Shown here piece by piece: positions 43,107-52,156 of a stretch of 64,000 nucleotides of DNA. This DNA is from CAYYKK01 sp046351395. Its GTDB lineage: Bacteria; Myxococcota_A; Polyangia; Polyangiales; Polyangiaceae. Position 1 is the first letter of the stretch. Each line of letters begins with the position of its first letter. The notes beneath the pieces were generated by a model. It saw nothing but the letters and a program-made list of their open reading frames with translations. It searched no databases and had not been told where the DNA came from. Both the position numbers and the translations under genes were made by a program. The stretch is taken from the NCBI GenBank assembly GCA_046351395.1, contig JAXLYP010000007.1, forward strand, positions 315,299 to 379,298, given 5' to 3'.

Positions 43107-44573
43107 TCAGACCATCAAAGGGACCAGCGGGCCCTGGTACTCGGGGCGATCCTTGAGATCGCGGTCCCCGAAGAAGTTCACGTCCGTCTCGCCCATCGCG
43201 TGGCAGATGCTCGTGAGGAGCTTGTTGTGGGGCACGCGCTCGTTGCCCTGGATGTTCCGGAGCCTGAGGTAGCGGCCGAGCTTCAGCGTGCGATTGCCCC
43301 CGCCCGCGATGATGGCGGGGTGGCGCGTGTGCTGGTTGTCGTGCCCGTCGTGGCCGAACTCGTTGTGCCAAAACACGATCGTGTTGTCGAGCATGGTGCC
43401 GCCCGTCGGATCCATCGGGTCGATGACCTTCGCGAGCTCCTCGAGCACGGCGGCGAAGTGCCCCGCGGCCCAGCGCTGCCCCGCGCAGTAGCCCTTCCGA
43501 AGCGTGTCGAGCTGGCTCCCGGACGCTTGCCAATAGTCGTGCACGAGGTTCTCGTGGAAGCGGAAGTCCGCGCCGTAGAGGTTCGCCGCGCCGGACGCCT
43601 GGACCTCCGGGATCTCGGTGTAGAAGTTCGGGTAGTCGTCGAGGATCCGGAGCGTCGCGCAGACGCTTCGACCGCAGGCGAACGCCTGCGCGATGACCGC
43701 GGCGTGCGCGCGCGTGATCTTCTCGACCATCGTGTAGTCGCCGACGTTTCCGTTCTCGTTCGGCACGTCCGTGCCCTTCGTCGTGCACTGCCCCGTCTGC
43801 ATCCCCGTCTGCTGGAACTTCTTCATCGCGAGGCGGTGGTTCGTGATCTTCTCCTGCTCGACGCCCTTGAGGCGCGCCTCGAGCGCGCTCAGCGCAGCTT
43901 GCCCGTGGTCGAGGATGCGGTTCTCACCCGTCGAGTAGTCGACCATCGGCTGACCCGGATCGAAGTCCGCCGGGAACGCTTGCTTGAAGAGCTCGCTCGG
44001 GCTCGTCTCCGCGTTGCGCGGGATTCCCGCGGAGTCGAAGCTCATGCACTTCCACGTGTCCGCTCCCGAGACGCTCGCCGTGAGCAGCACCGGCGCGGTG
44101 CTGAGCCCGTGCAGGTAGAAATCGAGCGAGGGGTGGTTGTCGAAGTTGCCTCCGCGATCCGCGGGGCCCTGCGCGCCGGTGAGCATCGTCCCCTGCTCGT
44201 TGTGTCCGTGGAACGGGTAGAGGTTGGCGCGCGTGTTCTCTTTGGTGCACTGCGTGTCGAGCCCGTCGAGCACCGTGATCTGCGAGCGCCACGGCATCAG
44301 CGCGTCGAGGATGGAGTTCTCGTAGACGAACGTGAGCCCCTCGAGCGCCTCGTCCGTCGAGCCGGGCTCCGATCCATCCATGTTGCGCGGGATCCAGTAG
44401 TCCCGGTCCACGCCGTGCGGTGTCCGCACCGCGAGGAACCGCACGGGCCCCGCAGGCGCCGCGCGCGCCGTGCGCTGCTTGAACTGCATGCCGAGCAGCG
44501 TCGCGGCGGCCGCGGTGCCGCCCATGAGCGCGAAGCTCCTCCGCGAAAGGGTAAACGGCCGGTTGGGCTTCAT
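43107..44573 (-). CDS. Tat-exported DUF1552 protein
   Basis: A 488-residue protein with a twin-arginine signal (S-R-R-S-F-A-L-M-G-G, hydrophobic stretch, A-R-A-A-P). The body matches the DUF1552 pattern of planctomycetes and myxobacteria: N-L-Y-P-F-H-G-H-N, D-Y-W-Q-A-S-G, and a C-terminal D-N-T-I-V-F-W-H-N-E-F-G. No catalytic chemistry has been established for the family; the Tat signal suggests it folds in the cytoplasm, perhaps with a cofactor. It starts 2 bp after the stop of the DUF1592 gene, its usual partner. Confidence 0.88.
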   Translation of the reverse strand: MKPNRPFTLSRRSFALMGGTAAAATLLGMQFKQRTARAAPAGPVRFLAVRTPHGVDRDYWIPRNMDGSEPGSTDEALEGLTFVYENSILDALMPWRSQITVLDGLDTQCTKENTRANLYPFHGHNEQGTMLTGAQGPADRGGNFDNHPSLDFYLHGLSTAPVLLTASVSGADTWKCMSFDSAGIPRNAETSPSELFKQAFPADFDPGQPMVDYSTGENRILDHGQAALSALEARLKGVEQEKITNHRLAMKKFQQTGMQTGQCTTKGTDVPNENGNVGDYTMVEKITRAHAAVIAQAFACGRSVCATLRILDDYPNFYTEIPEVQASGAANLYGADFRFHENLVHDYWQASGSQLDTLRKGYCAGQRWAAGHFAAVLEELAKVIDPMDPTGGTMLDNTIVFWHNEFGHDGHDNQHTRHPAIIAGGGNRTLKLGRYLRLRNIQGNERVPHNKLLTSICHAMGETDVNFFGDRDLKDRPEYQGPLVPLMV

Positions 44574-44575
44574 GG

Positions 44576-46129
44576 CTACTTCTTCCTCTCGATGAAGGAC
44601 CGATCCCTCACGATGGCGACGAGGAGCTCCTCGAACGAGCCGCCGCTCTTCTTGAACGCGTCCGACGCCTCCGCCGCGGCGCGCACCTTCACGGGCGCGC
44701 CGAACTCCGCGCCCATCACGAAATGTCCGAAGCGCTGCACGAGGCACTCCTGGAAGCTCGCGTCGTCGGCGAGCGTCGCCTCGATGGCGGGGGCGGAGTC
44801 GTAGCTCACGCCGTCGAGCACGACGGACGCGTCGACGGGCTTGCCGTCGGGGTAGACGGTCTGCCACTTGCCATCCCCGGCGAAGTTCTCGAACGCGAGG
44901 CCCACGGGATCGCTCGTCCGGTGGCACGCGCCGCACGTCGCGTCCGCGCCGCGCGCCGCCGCGATCTCCTTGATCGTGGCGTCGGCGCCGACCAGGTCTT
45001 TCTGCGCCTTCTCGAGATCGATCATGAGCGGGACGATCTCGTTGCACATCGCGTCCCGGTACACGGCCATGCCGCGCCGGACGACGTTGTCGCGCCCCTT
45101 CTTTCCGTGGGAAACGAGCCATGAGCCGAGCGTGAGGAGGCCACCGCGTTGCGCCGGGTTCAGCTCGAACTGGGCGACTCCGCTCCCGGGGTGGCTGACG
45201 CCGTAGTAGCTCGCGACCTCGGGCGTCGTCGTGAGCAGGTCCTTGAGCGTCCCGTGCTGCTTCACCACGATGTTCGAGACGAACTCCTCGTACTCGGCGT
45301 GGAGCGCCGCGACGAGCGCGGGGTCGAGGCCCGTCTCGTTGCCCTGGCTCTCGAGCGTCGACATCTTGAGCCACTCCCAGAAGAAGCGCTGCCAGATGGG
45401 CGCCGTCCCGCTCATCAGGCGCCGCACGTGCGCCTCGCGCACATCCGGGTCGTGGAGCTTCTTCGCCTTCGCGTCCGCGAGGAGCTGATCGTCGGGGCCG
45501 CGGTCGGTGAGCGTGAACGAGAGGAGGCTCGCGATCTCGTCGTCGTCGATCTCGACGACGCCCGTCCCGTCCGGACCGATCTCCGATCGGTAGAGGAACT
45601 GCGGCGAGAGGAGCGTCGCGCGCACGAGCGCGGAGAACGCCCACGCGGGCCCGTACATCGGCGCGGTGTCGTCGTAGACCGCGCGGAGCGCGGTGGTCTC
45701 GGCGGCGGTGAGCGGCCGCCGATACGCCGCCTCGGGGAACCACTTCATGAACGTGTCGACGCACTCGGGGGTCCCGAACGTCGTGCACTTCGCGGCGCTC
45801 GCGCCTTGCTGCGACACCCAGACGCCGACGCTGCGCGCGGCCTCGATGAACTGCGCCGCGTTGCCCTGATCGATGCGCGCGGTGAGCGCGATGTTGGTGA
45901 GGCCGTACTCGCTCGAGCCGTCCGCCACGCTCACCGCGGGCGCGCCTGGAAACAGGCGCTGGACCTCGTTGTTGAACTGCTGGGACGTCAGGCGCCAGAC
46001 GCGCGCGTCGAGCCGCGGGTCGCGAGCGTCTGTTCCATCGGGCTTTCCTCCTGGAGGATCGCCGATGTTCCCGATGCAGCCGGCGAGCGCGACGGCCACG
46101 ACCATGTAGGCGGGTTTGGAGGGGCGCAC
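44576..46129 (-). CDS. DUF1592/DUF1588-type lipoprotein, partner of DUF1552
   Basis: A 517-residue lipoprotein (lipobox L-A-G-C) with the order seen in this family: an N-terminal helical part (L-T-S-Q-Q-F-N-N-E-V-Q-R-L), the DUF1592 core (F-L-Y-R-S-E-I-G and L-L-S-F-T-L-T-D-R-G), a DUF1588 segment with C-G-A-C-H-R-T-S-D-P-V-G (C-x-x-C-H, the form of a heme-c site but not proven to bind heme), and a DUF1585-like end (Q-R-F-G-H-F-V-M-G). Many planctomycete relatives carry cytochrome-type domains. Likely secreted with the DUF1552 partner; biochemical role unknown. Confidence 0.85.
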   Translation of the reverse strand: MRPSKPAYMVVAVALAGCIGNIGDPPGGKPDGTDARDPRLDARVWRLTSQQFNNEVQRLFPGAPAVSVADGSSEYGLTNIALTARIDQGNAAQFIEAARSVGVWVSQQGASAAKCTTFGTPECVDTFMKWFPEAAYRRPLTAAETTALRAVYDDTAPMYGPAWAFSALVRATLLSPQFLYRSEIGPDGTGVVEIDDDEIASLLSFTLTDRGPDDQLLADAKAKKLHDPDVREAHVRRLMSGTAPIWQRFFWEWLKMSTLESQGNETGLDPALVAALHAEYEEFVSNIVVKQHGTLKDLLTTTPEVASYYGVSHPGSGVAQFELNPAQRGGLLTLGSWLVSHGKKGRDNVVRRGMAVYRDAMCNEIVPLMIDLEKAQKDLVGADATIKEIAAARGADATCGACHRTSDPVGLAFENFAGDGKWQTVYPDGKPVDASVVLDGVSYDSAPAIEATLADDASFQECLVQRFGHFVMGAEFGAPVKVRAAAEASDAFKKSGGSFEELLVAIVRDRSFIERKK

Positions 46130-46204
46130 CCCACGAGGATACGAGCCTCGCGCGCGAGGCCAATGGTCAACGGAAGACCCGGACGCGGCTGCGTCCAGGT
46201 CCCG

Positions 46205-46750
46205 TCACGCTCGGGCGCGTACCTCGTCGATCCGCTCGGAGAGGACCGCAGCGTCACCCGGGGTGAACGCGACGAGGACGATGCGCGCGAACGCGGCGTG
46301 CTCCGTCAGAAACGCGGCGCACTCCCGGACCGCGATCTCGCTCGCGGCCCTGATCGGATACCCGAACACGCCCGTGCTGATCGAGGGGAACGCGATGGAC
46401 GTCGCCCCGTGGGCCGTGGCGAGCGCGAGGGATTCTCGGTAGCACGACGCGAGGAGCGCGGGCTCGCCGCTCCCGCCCCCGCGAAAGACGGGGCCCACCG
46501 TGTGGACGACGAAGGACGCGGGGAGTCGGAAGCCCGGCGTGATCCGCGCCTTGCCTGTGGGACAGCGGATCCCGGGGGCGATCTCGGGGACACGTCGACA
46601 CGCGTCGAGGAGCTCGGGGCCAGCCGCGCGATGGATCGCGCCGTCGACGCCGCCGCCGCCGAGCATCCACTCGTTCGCGGCGTTCACGATCGCGTCCACG
46701 CGAACCTTCGTGATGTCACCGAGGAAGACGCCGAGGCGAAGGGGACTCAT
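46205..46750 (-). CDS. Macrodomain protein (ADP-ribose-binding, YmdB-like)
   Basis: A 181-residue single macrodomain. The ADP-ribose-binding segments V-N-A-A-N-E-W-M-L-G-G-G-G-V-D-G-A-I-H and I-S-T-G-V-F-G-Y-P are intact, with the Asn and Asp positions used by O-acetyl-ADP-ribose deacetylases. GGAGG sits 5 bp before the ATG (46748-46750). Likely hydrolyses O-acetyl-ADP-ribose or removes ADP-ribose from proteins. It stands with its own short flanks, not in an obvious operon; no toxin or sirtuin gene is adjacent. Confidence 0.92.
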   Translation of the reverse strand: MSPLRLGVFLGDITKVRVDAIVNAANEWMLGGGGVDGAIHRAAGPELLDACRRVPEIAPGIRCPTGKARITPGFRLPASFVVHTVGPVFRGGGSGEPALLASCYRESLALATAHGATSIAFPSISTGVFGYPIRAASEIAVRECAAFLTEHAAFARIVLVAFTPGDAAVLSERIDEVRARA

Positions 46751-46881
46751 GGAACCTCCGAGGGTGTGCGAGGGACGAGCGAGCGCCGCGAATCCGACCT
46801 CGGCCCGGGCACCTTTCTTCGTGGGTTCCGTTCGCCGAAGCGCGCCACATGGAGCTCGAGCGCCGCTCGCGACTCCATCCA

Positions 46882-47670
46882 TCAAGCGCGGGCATGGATC
46901 GCCTCCGCGTAGAGCGCGACGCGCTCGAAGCCGAGGCCCTCGTAGAGCCGGATCGCAGGTCGGTTGCCCGCCTCGACGTTCAGCCCGATCGCGGGGATCT
47001 CCGCCTCGACGAGGGCTTCGACGAGGGCCGCGACGCACCGCCGCGCGTACCCGCGCCCGCGGCTCTCGGGGTGCGTCGCCACGTTCCCGAGCGCCGCGAC
47101 GCTTCGAGGCGCGATCACGTGCAGTCCCGCGAAGCACCGGAGACCCTCCGCGTCGCGAAGGCCGAACGCCATTCCCCCTTCGAGCACGCGCTCGTGGAAG
47201 AAGTGCCCGGGGTAGGCCGCGTCGAGGAACGCCCTCACCTCGGCCGCGTGCTCCGGGCCGAGCCGCTCCGCTCCATCCGCCCGCGCCCCGCCGCGCGGCT
47301 CTCGGAGCACCATCTTCGCGTGCTGTCCGCGATCCTCGCGTGACGCGAACCCGCGGAACGCCGGCTCGATCCCAGCCGTCAGGTGCGTGTAGAGCCGCGG
47401 GGGCAGGGTGGGGAGGACCGCGACGAGGAGCTCGAGCAACGCGGCGCGCTCGACCTCGTCGGCCGCGAAGGCGAGGAGGGTGGGGGGATCGGATCCGTCG
47501 TAGAGCGCGGCCGCCGCGTCGATCTCTCCATCGGATCGGGTGGCCGCGAAGAACCGCGTGTGCGAGCGGAACGGCTCGGCCAGGTCCCCGAGCTCGTAGA
47601 GGTGGAGGCCCGGGTGCTTCGCGAAGAAGCGCGCGAGCGCGGCGTCGTCCGAAGTGGGCGAGGGGGCCAT
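46882..47670 (-). CDS. GNAT-family N-acetyltransferase
   Basis: A 262-residue protein. The C-terminal half is a GNAT domain: V-A-A-L-G-N-V-A-T-H-P-E-S-R-G-R-G-Y-A-R is the acetyl-CoA-binding segment, followed by L-N-V-E-A-G-N-R-P-A-I-R-L-Y and G-L-G-F-E-R-V-A-L-Y. The N-terminal half (about 130 residues) is an extra domain as in FR47-like or tandem GNAT proteins. The acceptor substrate is unknown. ATG at 47668-47670 is chosen; the strong hairpin just upstream ends the preceding operon. Confidence 0.88.
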   Translation of the reverse strand: MAPSPTSDDAALARFFAKHPGLHLYELGDLAEPFRSHTRFFAATRSDGEIDAAAALYDGSDPPTLLAFAADEVERAALLELLVAVLPTLPPRLYTHLTAGIEPAFRGFASREDRGQHAKMVLREPRGGARADGAERLGPEHAAEVRAFLDAAYPGHFFHERVLEGGMAFGLRDAEGLRCFAGLHVIAPRSVAALGNVATHPESRGRGYARRCVAALVEALVEAEIPAIGLNVEAGNRPAIRLYEGLGFERVALYAEAIHARA

Positions 47671-47685
47671 GTCCCTTGCGAGCTT

Positions 47686-47740
47686 AGGGCGCGTCCGGAA
47701 ATAAGTGGCCGAATGCGCCAGTTATTTCCGGACGCGCCCT
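47686..47740. terminator. Terminator hairpin (19-bp stem) after the VIT/VWA operon
   Basis: Arms agggcgcgtccggaaataa (47686-47704) and its exact complement (47722-47740) enclose a 17-base loop. It lies downstream of the VIT/VWA gene (minus-strand stop at 47783) and upstream of the GNAT start. No long T-run follows, so termination would rest on the very stable stem; mRNA 3'-end protection is an alternative. Confidence 0.8.
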
Positions 47741-47782
47741 TAGCCCCTGCCGCGTCGCGCCCGGCTTGGATCGCGCCCCCGG

Positions 47783-50700
47783 CTACGGCTTCGCCTTGGC
47801 GGGCTCGTCCTTCATCGCGGTCAGGGCCGATCCGTCCCACTTGAGGCGCTTCGCCGTGCCGGTGAGCGCGAGATCGAGCTCCATCGTAGTGAGCACGGGC
47901 TTCGCGCCCCCGCCGAGCACGAGGACCTCGACGTGCCGCGGCGCGCTGGGCGCATACCCCTTCGGCTGGGCGATGGAGAGGATCGCGTTCGTCACGTCGC
48001 CCTCCGGGATCGCGATCGTATAGAGCCCGATCCCGGCGATCGCCGCGTCGGCGACGACGACTTCGCGCGCCTTCTCGGGGCCGCGCGAGAGCCCGAGCTC
48101 GAGGGCGGGGAGCCCTCCCTCGGTGCGCACGACGACGATCGGGGATGGCCCGAGCGCCGCGAAGTCGTTCGCTCGGCGCCCGAGGGCAGTGAGATCCGCC
48201 TCGGCGAGCTTGTTCTGCGCTTTCGCGCTGGCGACGACGAGGTGCGCGAGCCGGTTCGCGAGCAGCGAAGCACGCCGGTCGGCGCTCCGCCCACCGCTCT
48301 TCTCGACGCGCGAGAGGATGCGGAGCGCCATGTCGATCCGACCCGCGCCGACGTGGGCGAGCGCGAGGCGGATGGCGCTCGCGCCGTCCCCCGGCCGGAG
48401 CCGCTCGAGCGCTTCGTACGAGTCGGTCGCTTCGTCGAACCAACCCTCCGCGCGGAGCCGATCGCCCAGGAACGCACGGCCCCACGGATCGTACGGGCCT
48501 CGCTCGGTGATCTCGAAGAACGTGCGGCGGGCCTCCCCCTCCAGATCGGCGCTCGCCGCGCGCAGCAGGTGCGCGCCGAGCGCGAGCACCGTCGCGTCCG
48601 CGAGCGGATCGTCGCGCAAAAGCGCGACGCGCTGCACGAGGTTCGGAGCGTCCTTCAGCGCGGCGAGGAGCTCGAGCTCACGCGTGCGGAGCAGGGTCGA
48701 GTGCGGGGCGAAGCCGAGGAACCGCGCCACGACGGCGAGCCGCCCCGCGTCGTCCTTCGCGTCGCCGTACTGCTTGTCGAACTCGGCGCCGGGGATGCGC
48801 TCGTGCTGGAGCATCGCGGCGCGGAGCTCCTTCAGCTCGTCCGGCCGCGCGAAGCGCTGCGTCTCGTCGCGCACGAGCTTCGCCGCGTCCCGATCCATCG
48901 CCTTGAGCTCGAGCTCGTCGGCGACGCCGAGCCACTGCACCGCCGTGAGATCGGGGCGCGCCGCGCGGGTCAGCTCGAGCAGCGACCGCTTCGCCGTCCA
49001 CGTCGGGAGCTCGCAGCTTCGCAGCGCTTCGACGTACGCCTCCACGGGGCCGAGGCGCTCGACGCGCTCCTGCCACACGCCGCGGCGCAGCGGGAGCGGG
49101 AGCGACGAGGTGGGCGAGCACTTGTGCGCGCCCAGCGTGCGATCGGGCGGCGGGAAGTTGACGACGTACGTCACCTCGACGGCGTCCTTCGTGAGCGACT
49201 TCGGGTAGTCGAGCTTCGCGACCACGTCGGCGAGGCATCGGTCGAGCGCGGGGACGTCGTCGCCGACCCCTTGGACCCGAACGTCCTTCACGCTGCCCGC
49301 GCCATCGAGCTCGAACCGGATCTGCGCGTTCCCGGAGAGCTCGGGGCGCTGCGCGAGGTGGCTGTCGCGGCACGCCTTCATCGACGTGTACGCCTCCCGA
49401 AGGACGCGCGCGGCGGCTGCGGAGAGCGCCGACTCGACGTCCCAACCGAAGGACTCCGTGGTCGCGAGATCGGCCGGCGCCATCAGCGTCGAGCCGGGCG
49501 AGCTCGGCGTGTTGAACGCCGCGTTGAACCCGAGGTCCAAGCCGATCGCCGTGTCGAGGACGCGCGCCGCGAGCGCGGTGCCCTCGTACTCGCCACGACG
49601 CCCCGTGGCGAGCGCGGTCCACGGGGTGATGAGCTGCGCCTTCATCGCCGCGTCGGTCGTCGCCTCGCGCCCGCCTCCCGAGAGCGCGATGGACTCCACA
49701 CGGAGCGCCGCCCAGCGACGGCGCGCGTCGTCGGCGTAGACCGCGTCCTTCTTTTCGATGGTGCGCGTCTCGGTGCGGATCCCGTCGGGCCCGCGCCACG
49801 TGAGGACGAGGTTCTTCGGTGCGTCTTCCCGCAGCGTGCCCACGTACGTGATCGTGCTGCCGCGCGGGACCGCGAGCTCCGAGCGCGGGTAGACGCGCTC
49901 CACGCCCGGGCCGAGGTCGATCGACACGCCGGTGACCGTCGGCACGAGCGCGCTCTCGAGCAGATCCACGGAGGCGCGCGCGGCGTCTGCGGTGTCGGCG
50001 ATCTCGATGAGGGGCCCCGAGTCCTTGGTGAGCGCAGCGAGGAACCGCCGGTTCGCGCTCGGGCCGACGACCACGGCGCCGACGCGCGCTGCGCCGGACC
50101 GTCGACGGGCGAGCCGCGCGCGGATCGCCTCGGGGGTCGGATCCCCGAGCGTCGGCCAGCCGTCGCCCACGTAGATCACCATCGCGTCGGGCGCGTCGGC
50201 CGGGAGCTTCGCCTGCGCGAGCTCGAGGCTGCGCCCGAGGTCGGTCGCGCCGCCTCGCTCGAGCTTGGCGAGCGCGTCGCGGATCGCGGCCTTCCGCTCG
50301 GCGTCGACCGGCCCGAACGCGGCGGGGCCGACGGGCGAGACGCCTTGGTCGGCGGCGAGCACGAGCACGCGATCGTTCGGGCCGAGCGCCTCGACGAGCG
50401 CGCCCACGAAGCCCTTGCCCGCATCGAGGAGCGGTCCGTCGACGCTCGTCGAGCGGTCGAGCACGAGCGCGATCGTGACGCCGCTCGGCGGCGGCGCGCC
50501 CTCCTTGCCGTTTGCGCCTCCGAGCGTCGTCGGGACCTCGGTGCGGACGACGAGCGTCGGGTCATCGTCCCCGAGCCCGCGCGCCACGTAGGCTCGCGCG
50601 GGCTGCTTGAACCGCGGCATCTCGATGTCGACGACGAGGTCCGCGGTGGGGCGGAAGTCCGGGCGGCGGACCTCGACGGCCGTGTCGTTCACGCGAGCGT

Positions 50701-52156
50701 TCATCCCGGCCGCGAGGGCGATGGGCTTCGACGGACCCGCGTCGATGCGCGCGAAGAACTCGCCGATGAGCGGTGGCGCGCCGTCTCCGACCATCGGGAA
50801 GCGGTACTGCACGACGGTCGAGTCCGAGCCCTTCGGGCGGGGGGAGAGCCACTCGACGTAGCTCACGATGATCGTGGCCGTCGCGCCGGGCGCGATGTTC
50901 GGGATCGTCCCGCGGAGCCAGCCGTCCCCCGCCCATTCGAGCACGTCGCCGCGCTGTCCGAGGGCGGCGAAGTCGGTGCCGATGTATCGCCCGCGGGCGG
51001 CGAGCGCGACCGCGCCCTCCGCGACGTTGTTCCCGCGCTGAACGGCGAACCGGGACACGATCGCCCCCTTCGGGATCGCCATCCGAAAGTCTCCGACGAC
51101 GAGCTTGCTGCCCGCGTTGAAGAAGGTCGTCTGGACGTTCGTCTTCGCCACCTCACCGTCGACCACGGCGTCCACGTTGGACGACCGGATCGTCAGCGGA
51201 GAGCCGGGATCTTGAGGGGAGGTGCGGCCCCACACCTCACCGAGCGCGCGCCGCGGAGGCCCCTCCGCGGCCCATGGCGCGGCCATGCCGCCCGTCCAAT
51301 CGTCGAAGCCGCGCTCGCCGGCGACCTTCGCTTTCCCCCCGTCGATCACGCCGCTCTCGCCCGTATGGATCGTCGTGTCGGCCCCCCCGATCCGGAGCGT
51401 CACGTCGCCGCTCGCGGCGTAGACCTTCGTGGTCTTCCTCCGCTCGAACGCGGTGCTCGATGCCGTCGCGATCACCGTCGCGTCGCCGAGGCCGATCGTG
51501 GACGCCTCGGTCGACGTGACGAACACGCGCCCGCTCTTCAGGTCGACGCCCTTGTCAGTGACGGTGATCGCCGTCGACCGATCGACGAGGATGACGGTGC
51601 CCGTATCGAGCCGGAGGCGCGCGCTGCCGTTCTCGTCCGTCGCGATCTCGCTCCCCACGCCGACGCGCGTGAGCACGCGGATGTCCTCTCCGGCCGCCGT
51701 GACGCCCGCGTGGACGGGGGCGAGATCGGCGAACGTCGTGATGAGGGGACGCTTGAACGGCACGGGCGGCTTCGGCCGCAGGAAGATCGCGACGAGCGCG
51801 AGCCCGGCGAGCACCGCGACGACCGCGATGAGCGCCCACGGCCGCTGCCCCGATCCGAGGTGGGGCAGGGGATTGGGCGCGGGCGGTGTTGGCGGAGCGT
51901 GCGACGGGGAGGGCTCGCGGCGGAAGGGCGAGCTCGGTGGCCCTTCGGGGTTCCACTCGGCGCTGTCCTCGAGGGGCCCGCGCTTCACGACGAGGCGATC
52001 CTCCTCGTCCGGAGGAGGTGCGCTCGTCGCCGTCGGGGCGCGCGTGGCTTCGGCAGCGGCCGACACGTCGCGCGGGCCGGGCGTCGGCTGGACGTCGGCT
52101 GGGTCGGCGTCGGCGGGCGTGCCGACGGGCGTCTCGCGATCTTCGGGGGCGCTCAC
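47783..52156 (-). CDS. Membrane-anchored FecR/VIT/VWA protein with AgmX-like domain
   Basis: A 1,457-residue protein from a GTG that overlaps the upstream gene's stop (GTGA). A Pro-rich cytoplasmic start leads to one membrane helix (107-126). Then come a FecR-like beta domain (G-T-V-I-L-V-D-R-S and L-K-S-G-R-V-F-V), a VIT domain (strands with F-N-A-G-S-K), and a VWA domain with intact MIDAS V-L-D-R-S-T-S (D567, S569, S571). Near residues 930-1010 lies an AgmX/PglI/TonB-type C-terminal domain (N-A-Q-I-R-F-E-L-D-G-A-G, V-K-D-V-R-V-Q). A helical TPR-like tail finishes it. Some relatives act in gliding or envelope protein complexes; the exact role is unknown. Confidence 0.85.
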   Translation of the reverse strand: MSAPEDRETPVGTPADADPADVQPTPGPRDVSAAAEATRAPTATSAPPPDEEDRLVVKRGPLEDSAEWNPEGPPSSPFRREPSPSHAPPTPPAPNPLPHLGSGQRPWALIAVVAVLAGLALVAIFLRPKPPVPFKRPLITTFADLAPVHAGVTAAGEDIRVLTRVGVGSEIATDENGSARLRLDTGTVILVDRSTAITVTDKGVDLKSGRVFVTSTEASTIGLGDATVIATASSTAFERRKTTKVYAASGDVTLRIGGADTTIHTGESGVIDGGKAKVAGERGFDDWTGGMAAPWAAEGPPRRALGEVWGRTSPQDPGSPLTIRSSNVDAVVDGEVAKTNVQTTFFNAGSKLVVGDFRMAIPKGAIVSRFAVQRGNNVAEGAVALAARGRYIGTDFAALGQRGDVLEWAGDGWLRGTIPNIAPGATATIIVSYVEWLSPRPKGSDSTVVQYRFPMVGDGAPPLIGEFFARIDAGPSKPIALAAGMNARVNDTAVEVRRPDFRPTADLVVDIEMPRFKQPARAYVARGLGDDDPTLVVRTEVPTTLGGANGKEGAPPPSGVTIALVLDRSTSVDGPLLDAGKGFVGALVEALGPNDRVLVLAADQGVSPVGPAAFGPVDAERKAAIRDALAKLERGGATDLGRSLELAQAKLPADAPDAMVIYVGDGWPTLGDPTPEAIRARLARRRSGAARVGAVVVGPSANRRFLAALTKDSGPLIEIADTADAARASVDLLESALVPTVTGVSIDLGPGVERVYPRSELAVPRGSTITYVGTLREDAPKNLVLTWRGPDGIRTETRTIEKKDAVYADDARRRWAALRVESIALSGGGREATTDAAMKAQLITPWTALATGRRGEYEGTALAARVLDTAIGLDLGFNAAFNTPSSPGSTLMAPADLATTESFGWDVESALSAAAARVLREAYTSMKACRDSHLAQRPELSGNAQIRFELDGAGSVKDVRVQGVGDDVPALDRCLADVVAKLDYPKSLTKDAVEVTYVVNFPPPDRTLGAHKCSPTSSLPLPLRRGVWQERVERLGPVEAYVEALRSCELPTWTAKRSLLELTRAARPDLTAVQWLGVADELELKAMDRDAAKLVRDETQRFARPDELKELRAAMLQHERIPGAEFDKQYGDAKDDAGRLAVVARFLGFAPHSTLLRTRELELLAALKDAPNLVQRVALLRDDPLADATVLALGAHLLRAASADLEGEARRTFFEITERGPYDPWGRAFLGDRLRAEGWFDEATDSYEALERLRPGDGASAIRLALAHVGAGRIDMALRILSRVEKSGGRSADRRASLLANRLAHLVVASAKAQNKLAEADLTALGRRANDFAALGPSPIVVVRTEGGLPALELGLSRGPEKAREVVVADAAIAGIGLYTIAIPEGDVTNAILSIAQPKGYAPSAPRHVEVLVLGGGAKPVLTTMELDLALTGTAKRLKWDGSALTAMKDEPAKAKP

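Noticed and set aside
46205..47670. Macrodomain plus GNAT as a toxin-antitoxin or NAD-based defence pair
   Set aside because: The genes have separate spacing (131 bp apart), each with its own start, and no ADP-ribosyltransferase or sirtuin partner is nearby.
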